From Scolanthus callimorphus (taxonomy: Eukaryota; Cnidaria; Anthozoa; Actiniaria; Edwardsiidae), in the NCBI GenBank assembly GCA_033964015.1, contig CM066914.1, positions 32,347,492 to 32,411,491 of the forward strand: DNA of 64,000 nucleotides, in the 5' to 3' direction. Made by a program: the position numbers and the translations under genes. Within the stretch, counting starts at the first letter, position 1; the number at the start of each line of letters is the position of its first letter. The notes below the pieces were generated by a model, which made no database searches, had not been told where the DNA came from, and worked only from the letters and a program-made list of their open reading frames with translations. This document shows, piece by piece, positions 10,774 through 21,106 of the stretch.

Positions 10774-11008
10774 GTGCGAGGTCGGTGGAAAAGCTGCCTG
10801 GGGCAAAGCATTTCAGATGAATATAGTGCGCGAATAAATGAAAATTGGAAGGCATTGATTTTGGCTGGAAGAAGGGCGAACTTAACTCGACTAGCCTTTG
10901 CTATTTTTAGTAGCTTTGTTCTCCCCGCTATAATCTATTTCCAATACTATGTAATTAATTTATCTTAGAGGACAAATAAAGTATTTTGTTGTTGTTGTTG
11001 TTGTTGTC
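10774..11008 (+). mobile_element. LINE 3' end with (TTG)n tail
   Basis: The sequence ends GGACAAATAAAGTATTTTG followed by a TTG microsatellite. It carries a short ORF with the peptide WKALILAGRRANLTRLAFAI, plausible as the end of a LINE ORF2. The same kind of tail, an AT-rich stretch then (TTG)n, occurs at 42215-42350 and 48655-48766. It is a 5'-truncated copy. Confidence 0.5.
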
Positions 11009-11264
11009 GAACTGAAAATGGTTACGGACACTAGCTCTGATAGAGTAGAACACGGGCTTGGTAGAATATAAGGTGGAAAAGTTGAGCTTGACAAGTCCGA
11101 AATTAATTTTGTAGAACATAGAAAGATCGTGGACTATTCTACGATGTTCAAGAGACTGCAGCCTAGCGTGTTAATCATGTCCGCTAAACTAGGAAACACC
11201 CGGGGGGGGGGGGGGGACTCCCATATTTTTTGGTCGGGGATGATCGTCGTCTCACTTAGGGGTT

Positions 11265-12385
11265 AATATATAGATTTAGCCACTGGCTAAAAGCGGAGCT
11301 CCTGGTTAATATTTTTCTGACCAGGCTGAGTTGCACCCCCCCTTGTCACTAAGACAACTTTACCCAATTAGTTTTGGTTGTCTTAGATTCATCCCCTTCC
11401 CGAGATATATTGTTTTTTCTGCTATGATGACGTCATCGATGGCGTCATACAACGTGACCAGGCAGTTGCACCACCCTTGCCACTAAAACAACTTCACCCA
11501 AGTTTGGTTGTCTGAGGTTCATCCCTTGGCGAGATATATTATTTTCTTCTATGATGACGTCATCGATGACGTCATACAACGTGACAATGCAGTGCATCCC
11601 ACCTGGCACTAAGACAACTAACTTCACCCAAGTTTGGTTGTCTGAGTTTATCCCTTCCCGAGATATCAACCTTTTCTCATTTGATGACGTCATCGATGAC
11701 GTCATACCACGTGACACGGCAGTTGCACCCCCCTTGTCACTAGACAAACTCACCCAAGTTTGGTTGTCTGAGGTTCATCCATTCCCGAGATATCAACCTT
11801 TTCCCGTTTGATGACGTCATCGATGACGTCATACCACGTGACCCTGCAGTTGCGCCCCCCTTGCCACTTAGACTGATTTATCTAAGTTTGGTTGTCTGAG
11901 GTTTATCCCTTCCTGAGATATCAACCTTTTCTCGTTTGATGACGTCATCGATGACGTCATACCACGTGACAAGGCAGTTGCATCCCCCTTGCCACTAAGA
12001 CAACTTCACCCAAGTTTGGTTGTCTGAGGTTCATTCCTTCCCGAGATATCAACCTTTTCTCGTTTGATGACGTCATCGATGACGTCATACCACGTGACAA
12101 GGTCGTTGCACCCCCCTTGCCACTAAGACAACTTCACCCAAGTTTGGTTGTCTGAGCTTCATCCCTTCCTGAGATATAATCAAAAACAGAGAAGGGTCTT
12201 GGTTTACCTGTGGTGGGGCAGGCACGCACGGACGCGCCAGCGATACCATAATGGGAATACCGCTGAACCATGAAAAATGAAGTCGATCGTATATACCTGA
12301 GTTCTACTTTGAGCTGTTGTATTCTTCCTACGCGATACCTATGGTGCTCCGCTCTGCGGCCTTCGGCCGCAAGGAGCTCCGCTAA
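11265..12385 (+). repeat. Dispersed repeat carrying a 128-bp TGACGTCA/CACGTG satellite
   Basis: The left end is TATATAGATTTAGCCACTGG with GCGGAGCTCC, and the right end is GCGGCCTTCGGCCGC followed by AAGGAGCTCCGCT. The last 200 bp (ATACCGCTGAACCATGAAAA and GAAGTCGATCGT) recur almost unchanged at 58.46-58.65 kb. The interior is a tandem array of six complete units. Other copies are at 1195-1732, 56830-57137 and 58328-58660, with different unit numbers. Confidence 0.7.
11336..12175 (+). repeat. Tandem array, six units of about 128 bp with CRE and E-box motifs
   Basis: GATGACGTCATCGATGACGT recurs at 11426 (one variant base), 11553, 11683, 11810, 11939 and 12066, a spacing of 127-130 bases. Each unit also has ACCCAAGTTTGGTTGTCTGA and GAGATATCAACCTTTTC. 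From the third unit on, ATACCACGTGAC follows directly. Nearly every unit therefore holds two TGACGTCA palindromes and several a CACGTG. Confidence 0.85.
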
Positions 12386-12865
12386 AATCACGGGGCCTTG
12401 GTCTCTTTTAGGGCCGAATATGTGTCCAAATTGTTTTGTCTCATGATGGTGGTCCTTAAAGACGTGTAAGAAAGAGAGATTACTCGATGAGAAGACAATA
12501 ACATAGACAACATTAAAGGCAGATTTTAGTCAAACACGGAAATTTCTTGATGGGTAACTTGTTACCTGCCCCCTTCGCGCCTACTTGGCACACACGACCT
12601 CATCTTTTAAGGTATCTTTTAGGGTAAGAAATTATTTGAGCGACGCCATGTTTGGTATCTTTTAGGGGTGAACTGAAAATTTCCGACGATCATCCCCGAC
12701 CAAAAATATTGGAGTTCCCCCCCCCCCCCCCCCCCCCCCCCTGGACATCGCACGCTTGTGTCTCGGACACATAAAATGTTTCTTGTCTTTTGAAGAAACA
12801 TTTCTTTGTGTCCCGGCTACAGCATTTGCCGCGTGCAACAAAGTTTCTTGCGTGGCTAAATAGGC

Positions 12866-13300
12866 CTTTATCACGCAATATTGATTAATAATATATCATA
12901 GTTATCAGAAAATGAATCCAGTATTCAATTCTACACATCCGTATTAGTAAAATTGCAAAGTTTGATGAAGATTGCTTCAATACTGACTGAGATATGAATT
13001 TTCAAAACTTCGTATTCTGGCTTATTTTTTAACAAGAAATGTATGGGAAAATAAATCGAAACGAGGCTGGACGGGCATCGATGCCCGTCCAGCCTCGACT
13101 TGACGTGTTTGCCCATACATTTCTTTGTAAAAAGTAAGTCAGAATAGGAAGTTTTGAAAGTTCATATCTCAGTCAGTTTTCAAGTAATTCTTTTGAAACT
13201 TTGCAGTTTTACTAATACGGATGTGTAGAATTGGAAACTGGATTTCATTTTCGGATAACTATTATATATTTATAATCAATATTGCGTGATAAAGGTCTAT
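12866..13300. repeat. 430-bp palindrome with a perfect 36-bp core
   Basis: TTATCACGCAATATTGATTA at the left pairs with TAATCAATATTGCGTGATAA at the right, and the arms match along their whole length. At 13062-13097 the core CGAGGCTGGACGGGCATC is followed immediately by its exact complement with no loop. It is non-coding and probably a fold-back element. Confidence 0.8.
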
Positions 13301-13529
13301 TGAGAAACACGAAGGAAAGATGTGTCTGGCTACAATGTTGCGCGCTATATGTGTCCTAGTTTAGCCAGGGCTTTAGACATTCAACTTTCACTAGGATTTC
13401 CAGTGTCTTTATTTATTATATGGATGCCAGTGTTTTACCGGAAACTAAAACACTCGTGTTTTCCATATCTTCACTAGTGAAAATAAACTGTTTTCGCATG
13501 ATGACATCACTTGTTCTACATCTTTAACT

Positions 13530-13688
13530 AGCAAGCTAATCCGGCAATGGGTGTGGTAGACGACCATGTGCCAGCGCGCGACAACGAACAATAAATAAAT
13601 AAATTAATAAACAAAATGATATGATTAACCGATACAAATAATGTCGCGTGCGCATGTCGTATAACTGCCATTACCGAATTAGCTTACA
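13530..13688. mobile_element. MITE with AAGCTAATCCGG termini, copy 2
   Basis: ACTAGCAAGCTAATCCGGCA pairs with TACCGAATTAGCTTACAAG. The interior has AATAAATAAATAAATT as in the copy at 10582. The two have similar length and the same orientation. Confidence 0.65.
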
Positions 13689-14279
13689 AGGGAGACCTGA
13701 TTGAAACACAGGCACAGAAGAGGGGTCAGGAAAAATGCGTTTGAGGAAGACTGTTCAAAAGTGGGACAGTCCTGACAAAAAAAGAGAACTTGTGGACGTT
13801 TACAGTGCAGTTAGGACAGGATAGTTGGTATTCATTGCGGATGCTGGCCCTGGTGTTGAAGGCGGGCTGAGCCGGCAGGATATCGTCAGGAAAAGGTATT
13901 CTAACTAGACCAGTGTTTATTTCATAAAACATGGTCATGTCCTGCCAGAATCCTTTACAAATTCCAGATGAAGGAACCCCTAAGATAAATAATTTTCGTA
14001 CGACAAGGGTAACGCAAAGGTTTGAAGTAGTTGTATAGCACCAGATCATCGTGCAAATGTCCTGTTAGTTCACGATGGACCAAATTCTGTACCCCTTACT
14101 GTACACAGATGCAAGGTGATTCCCTTGAAAAGGATGTATTACATAGATTTTTTTTCAAATTTTCAGGGCGTAGCTGGGGTAGGGGGGATCGTAGGGTGCC
14201 TTTGACCCCCCTTTTTAGAAGGAAAATACAGTAAACATTAAGAAAAAAAATCGTTAAGCTGGAAAAGGGCATCATACAT

Positions 14280-14605
14280 TTGTACATTCTGGTACCCAGA
14301 GCTCCCCAGCTCGTCACCTCGCGTGGCAGGCTCTGGTGACAGCCACCGACGCATATTGGTTTTATGCCTCATAATTTTCAAATTTATGCCTCAAATGTGG
14401 GTTTTATGCCTCATAATTACTTTTGGAATGTTCAAGTCGGGGGCATAGGTTGAAAAGACTAGGGAACGAATGCCAATGTTATTTTGACAGATACGTTTTT
14501 ATAAAGCGAGATTAAGGTACGTTTATGTACGCGTGCGCGCCATTTCAACCAATCAGCGAAGGCCCTCAATGGATGTCACCAGAGCCAGGGTTCGAGAATG
14601 ACATT
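14280..14605. repeat. Dispersed repeat shared with 24630-24985
   Basis: Shared blocks are CAGAGCTCCCCAGCTCGTCA, GGCTCTGGTGACAGCCACCG, TTTTTATAAAGCGAGATTAA, CAATCAGCGAAGGCCCT and ATGGATGTCACCAGAGCC. A part-copy in reverse starts the window (1-220). It is followed at 14619 by a poly-C tract of about 22. Confidence 0.65.
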
Positions 14606-16275
14606 TGTACAGATGTGACCCCCCCCCCCCCCCCCCCCCCTTCTCAAATATCCTGGCTACGCCCCTGAACTTTGTACAATTGATGCTCATGCACAGGACA
14701 TTCACAAAATGCAATAAAAAGATGGGTAACCATGCTTATTTTAGCGCTGCTGCACCGTTATTTTCCGACAGTTGCGCAATAGCCCAGGTTCGAATTACGC
14801 TCCAATGCTCACAAGACAAAAGCTCCAAACCGAGGCTTTCTCCAAGTTCTAATACATTTACAGTAATTTCAGAAGAAAGCCTCGAGGTTATTGTTTGTAG
14901 GCATTAGAGCGTAATTCGAACATGGCCTATTAATGTTCAAAAATGCGAGACAAATCACATCCACTTAATAAAAACTATGATTGTGATTATTATATTATTA
15001 TTATTATTATTATTATTATTACTGGGGTTGAGACTGCTTCATTCCGTGACAGCACGTTCCATTTTGAGTAGAGGAACGGTCATTGGATAATTTGGAGAGG
15101 GTACAAGTCAGTTTAATGCTCATCTCTGAACACATGAACTTTTTCCTGAAACAGACCAGGGCTGAACACCACATACTGGCCAAAGGAGCATTAGAGGAAG
15201 GGCTCGGTGTTGTCAAGAACCAGTTCTGTTTTCAGTGATGATTGCTGAAGACAGAATTTTCTGCCACGCAAGGGTGTTTGCATTACTTTGAGTGTTGCGA
15301 TCAGGGACGTAAGGGACGACATCATGATACTGCCATTTTCAAGCACGCACGTGGGGTGAAAGCATGCACGTTTTGTAGAGCCAGCAGTCGCGAGTTGGTT
15401 GGCTAAAAAGAAACCCGGTGGCTTAACATGAATTCCAGGGTGGTAATGATGCAATTGACTAGAACTCCAGGGTGGGTGGGGTGGGGGCAACCCAGAATTT
15501 CTGACGCAGGAGTCCTCAACAGGAGGGTTCGGATTTTAAATGCTACTGCCCATTGTCTCTAATGAGTCCCCTCACTTCAAAATCTGTTACGCTACCCAAG
15601 GTTCACGTTATGTTAAATAAGTATGATTGGTAATATATACTTTTTGTAGCTCGCATCTATTTGATAACCCAACGAGCAGACATGGAATGTTGGACTGATG
15701 ACGTTAAATTACAAAATGTGCACGACCTGTCGGACTAAATTCAATCTTGCGTGTTCAGTTCACGGAAGTAATTTGTCCCCGACGTGCTGTTTGTTTCAGT
15801 GTGTTGTCTTAATGCTATCCGGCTCAGATGTACTGAGGTCTCATTCTGAACCTCGGATAAACCGTGGCTTTCTATATTTGACATGCATCATTATGTGTTC
15901 ATATGTTTGCTTTTGCTGGATAAACTCTAGTATAAAATCTCATTCCTTCTTCCTTCTTGTCCAGTCACAGCCTTTATATTTTATAACTGTCAGTTTTACT
16001 GCGGTTTCCAAAATTCTTCGAGCTCCCAACTTTTGATTTTAACTTGCAATCGTGAAACTGCGTTTTGCATCCCTGAAAGTTGAAAACGATAATTCCTTGT
16101 TCAGTCTAGAAAAACATTTAGATTTCCAATTCTATTAAAAAACCCACTGAGTAACCAAAACATCTCGCAGAGGATTCTGACGGACTAAAAGCGCGGTTTA
16201 GCGATTGATGGAGAATTTTGGAAACCAACGTAAATGTAGCAGTCCAGCTTCATACGACATGCATGTGCAATAAAA
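14606..16275. other. No recognisable gene; DNAJC7 3' flank
   Basis: It contains a poly-C tract at 14619, a (TTA)n run at about 14990-15020, and two minus-strand open stretches (15191-15490 and 15019-15216) that I cannot place in any family. The DNAJC7 3' UTR should lie in the last part. I found no clear polyadenylation signal close to its stop. Confidence 0.4.
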
Positions 16276-19200
16276 TCAGCCAAATGTGAATGTAAAGTTT
16301 CCACCCCCAGGATATCCATCACTTTGTCGGTACGGTCCAGGTCCTGCACCTCCTGAAAAGTGAGAAAGCCATTTGTTATAAGGAATACGCTGTAATGAAG
16401 ACAGTTCACCTCTATACCACAGAAAAATGAAACAAACACTTTACAGTCTTCCTTATAAGTCGCGGAAACCTGGCAACCACTAAAGGGTCCATTTATCCTG
16501 CAACTTGGGATGCATTGTTTTCCTTGTGGATTGGAAAGGAGCCTCCAGAAAAGCTAAAAAGAGGCAGCGAGATTTCCATTAACCTATCTGCGTCAAGATG
16601 CAACAGCAATATGTGCCGAAATAAGTTACCTACACTGCTTTAAAGTGAGTAAAGTAAGTAAGTAAGTAAATGCCGACTAGTTTACACCTTTCCATCAGAG
16701 TTTCTTGACTTATTTTTTTTATTACACCATTGCTTGTTGAAACTAAGACCAGGGTCGAATGCAGGTCTCGCCGCATCAAGTAAAATGTTTAATACCTTAT
16801 GTACATTCTGTGAAACGAAGGATCGACATCTGAACAGGGTGTCAATTTATTATCTACTGAATACTATACCTGGTCCTGCTCCTCCAAAGTTAAATACAAA
16901 TCCACCAGGCCCTCCAAAAAATGCTTGGAAAATTGAGTTGGGATCAAAATCTAAAGGGAGAAGAAAGAACGACGGGTATTGTTTTTGCAGCAAGTACTCG
17001 TATAAATATGTACCTTAACTAGCTACGAAAATCATGTTCCCGGTATCAAACTATTTAAAACTGATGCTCACCGTCCGGCATCCCAAAGCCTTCCTCTAAG
17101 TCTTGACCACTGTCGTACCGCATGCGCTTCTTAGGATCTGACAAAATGCTGTACGCTTCATTAACCTGAAAAAAAATATGGTGTCAAATGGCGTAAAGAA
17201 GTTTCATGTCATCCCATCAATGGGAACTTTGCAACCTTCCCAGTGTTAGGAACTGTTCGACCCTTCCAGTGTTAGGAACGGTGCAACTTTCCCAGTGTTA
17301 GGAACTGTTCAATCTCCCCAGTGCATTGGGAAGGTTGAACCCAACACTGGGAGGGTTGAACAGTCCCCAACACTGGGAGGGTTGAACAGTTCCTAACTCT
17401 GGAAGGGTTGAACAGTCCCCAACACTGGAAGGGTTGAACAGTTCCTAACACTGGGAAGGTTGCAAAGTTCAAAACACTGGGAGGGTTGAACAGTTCCTAA
17501 CACTGGGAAGGTTGAACAGTTCCTAACTCTGTGAGGGTTGAACAGTCCCAAACACTGGGAGGGTTGAACAGTTCCCAACACTGGGAAGATTGAACAGTTC
17601 CTAAGACTTGGAAGGTTATACAGTTCCTAACACTGGGGGATTGAACAGTCCCCAACACTGGAAGGTTGAACAGTTCCTAACACTGGGAGGGTTGAACAGT
17701 CCCCAACACTTGGAAGATTGAACAGTTCCTAACACTGGGAGGGTTGAATCGTTGAATCGTTGCCAGCGCATGGCAACAAATTATGAAAATCACGTTCGCA
17801 GGCAGGCACCAATGCCAGACCTAGTGTAAATAGAGCTGATACAAATAGGCATTTAGGGTTGAAATGGCAGAAGCGCTAAGAAATACACAGGACAAAGGAT
17901 ATTATAAGTGGTCACATATATGTTCACTTTTCCAAATACATTAAGATAATCGTAGCAATTGGAGTGGTAGAGCTCTAGCCTCCAATCTTGTAATCACTTG
18001 CATATACCATGCCATCCCACCCACCCCCACCTACAGACGACACCATGCGAACTTGGGAAGTACCTCTTTAAACTGTTTCTCAGCTGCCATCTTGGTTTCT
18101 TCCGATGCTCCTGAATGTCGATCTTAAAACAGACAACAGAAATGAAATGTTCATCAATGATTTGAGGACCCATCCAAGGTAAACTTAGGGCCCTAAAAGC
18201 TCCAAAAATCCTGACTATGTGAATACTAATGAGCAAATTAAAATTTGATGATATTTTCAGCATACATTGGTGTGGCTTGTTTTACAGAAAAACTACAAGA
18301 TAAGAGGGTGAAATTTATGTTAAATGTGTGAAAATGGTCGGTGTTTTTTTGGGGGGGAGGGCTGACGTTTCCAGCAAGCAATCATTCGAGCAAATAACCT
18401 TCATACAGCGTTTTTGAAACATGATTTCCAATGAATTCCATGAATTGTAGGATTACATACCTGGATGATGTTTAAGAGCTTCTTTCTTGTAAGCTTTCTT
18501 GATTTGTTCTTCGGTAGCGCCTTTCTCGATCCCCAATATCTTGTAATAATCTTTCCTTTTACTCTTTTTCAATTCTAGCTTGGCCTTTTCTAATAACCTT
18601 CTGTATTCTGCAAAAAATGCAATTATTAACACCAGCAATCATCATTTAAATTTCAAATAAGTGAAAAACCTTATCATACCTCTGGAAGATCTGTCTTTTT
18701 TGCAAAGTGCTTCATAATCCCGTACTGCCTCTTCATATTGTTCTGCATCCATATAGCTGCAAAATAGGATAGATATGAATAGAAATTTAAAAATTACAAA
18801 ATTGAGTGAAAATAATTTGGTAGAATAAATAGCTCAGCTTGACAGAAAACTGTATTAAAATAACTACAGGGGGACAGAACACTGACTCGATCCTACAGCA
18901 AATTTGCAGCTAAAATTTGCAAAGACAACTTTGTCTAAAAGTTGTTTTGTATTTGGCTTCAGCAAAATAGACTTCCAAAACCTCGGAACAAGCAAAGTCT
19001 CAATAATTTTACGGCAAAATGCCCTGTTTTAGATGTGGATCCAAATATGCATCTACCCGGAATTCGTAGTCGTGGCCGCCATCACAGGCGGAGGAACAAA
19101 TTCCGGCTTTTTTGCGATAAAAAACAACGCCTGCCTAGATAGACAAACGTATATTTTGGAAAATTAAACAATACAGCGGACAGAAAAAAGCAGACGTGGT

Positions 19201-21074
19201 ATACTTTCACGAAATCTCTCTGTCGAAGTAATGCGGATAGTCTAATATCTTTGGCAGATAAGAAGGATTTGTGAAAATTTATTCTGGTCTGGGGGGAGGA
19301 GTTGCCGTTTTGTCGTCACATAAGTGTTACTGTAAACAAAACACACGTCAACACTAATAACAATCCATTGCATCTTTACTTGCAAAATGGTTTGCCTTTC
19401 TATGAATAACCACATGAGATACAGAAAAAATGCTACCGTTATGAGTCCTCCTGATGTGAGGAATTTCAATTTTTTAGGTCGCTTCCTTTTATTTTATTTT
19501 ACTGTACGAAGTAGCAACTCAAATAATGACTTTTTCTGGTGTAAATTATCTTATGTTTTGAAGGGGCATACACGAAGAATAAGATCTTCCATTCGATTCC
19601 AAATTATGTCTTCTATTTACGACAGGTTATTTTACAACTTTGAGCAACGTTTGGCCAAACATAATGTTACTCAATGATTTCTATCCTAATTTGTAGATTT
19701 GTGGTCCACATTTCGAAATATCACAAAAGGCAGAGGACTAGGTTCGCGCCGCCACAGAAATAAGCTGTAGGTTGTGATTCACCATTTTAGGTGCGAAAAA
19801 TACGTCTATCTGTAAAACTAAAATTTATTTTCTCAACCTTCCTCTGGAAATGTTTTACCAGCGCAATAATACAAAAACACTACCATGAAGGCCTTTGAAA
19901 TGAGACTAAATTCAAAGAACAAGTTTTTTTTATTTCGAGTAACAAGATTTTTTGCCGCTTTCTGGCAAAATTGCTCGAAGTTCTAAATAATCTGTCTTAA
20001 GCACAATTACCTACCAATTTGCTCTTTTAAGATAGGCCTTAAAGTATGTGTGATCTAGATTTATAGCCTGGCTACAATCCTCAATCGCTCCCTCTGTTTT
20101 CCCAAGCTGAAAAAACAACAACAATTAATTGGTTAGATAAACCGTTAGAACAACAACATGTAATAATAATGTCTTTAATCATACTCATAAAAAAACATAG
20201 GAGATGTTACAATGGAATAAAGTAATAGCAATTTAAAAATAGTCATTCATGTTAAAATATATATTTTTATATTGCTCTGTAGCATTACAATTGTGACAGT
20301 GACAGGAATTCTATACCTTAGAACCAACAACTGCCCTGTTATAGCACAACTTGGCATTTGTGGACTAAAGTAATAACAAAATATAGTAATAGCAATGTAA
20401 AAATAGTCATTCATGTTAAAATATATATTTTTATATTGCTCTGTAGCATTACAATTGTGACAGTGACAGGAATTCTATACCTTAGAACCAACAACTGCAC
20501 TGTTATCGTACAACTTGGCATTTGTGGACTAAAGTAATAACAAAATAAAGTAATAGCAATTTAAAAATAGTCATTCATGTTAAAATATATATTTTTATAT
20601 TGCTCTGTAGCATTACAATTGTGACAGTGACAGGAATACTATACCTTAGAACCAACAACTGCCCTGTTATAGTACAACTTGGCATTTGTGGACTTGTTCA
20701 ATGGGTCGATCTCTAGTGCCTCAGTGTACAGCTCATATGCCTTCTGGTAGTGCCCACTAGTGAATGCATCATTACCCTCCTTCTTCCTCGCCTGTAACAA
20801 TTTGGCTTTCTGTGACATGAATAAGAAAGTGCCAGAAATTAAGCTACCAGTGTATAGACAGTGGTCATACCACAATGTTACGTCAGAAATTTTCCAATAC
20901 CAGTCTTTGGTCTAGCCCATTGATACTTACATTGTATTATGGAATACAGCCTTTCAAAATCGGCTGAGTGCGTGCGCAAATATCTTCGGAAAAAGGGTTT
21001 TTATTGTTTTTGTTTGTTTGTTTTTGGAAAAGCATTCACCACAATTCTTCACTTAAATTATTGTTGTGCGGAAA

Positions 21075-21106
<32 letters not shown>

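Larger units (their letters stand above)
11199..12744. mobile_element. Poly-G/poly-C-bounded TIR element hosting a second repeat
   Basis: The left end is CCC then 15 G then ACTCCCATATTTTTTGGTCG and GGGATGATCGTCG. The right end is the complement, CGACGATCATCCCCGACC, AAAAATATTGGAGTT, then 25 C and TGG. The inverted terminal match is about 45 bp besides the homopolymers. I see no convincing target duplication. Most of the interior is a different repeat, at 11265-12385. Confidence 0.65.
20221..20712 (-). repeat. Three tandem 164-bp units duplicating the end of DNAJC7 exon 9
   Basis: AGTAATAGCA starts at 20221, 20385 and 20549, giving an exact 164-bp period. Each unit has AGTCATTCATGTTAAAATAT, TTGCTCTGTAGCATTACAAT and GTGACAGTGACAGGAAT, followed by the donor and the last 48 nt of the TPR exon. 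The third unit merges into the genuine exon 9 (20645-20809). The copies differ by only a few bases, so the event is recent. Confidence 0.9.

Noticed and set aside
12619..12878. Glycine-run ORFs on the minus strand
   Set aside because: They are poly-C tract translations at the end of the 11199-12744 element.
17272..17581. Cysteine-containing repeat protein ORFs
   Set aside because: They are translations of the intronic minisatellite, with no start context or conservation.
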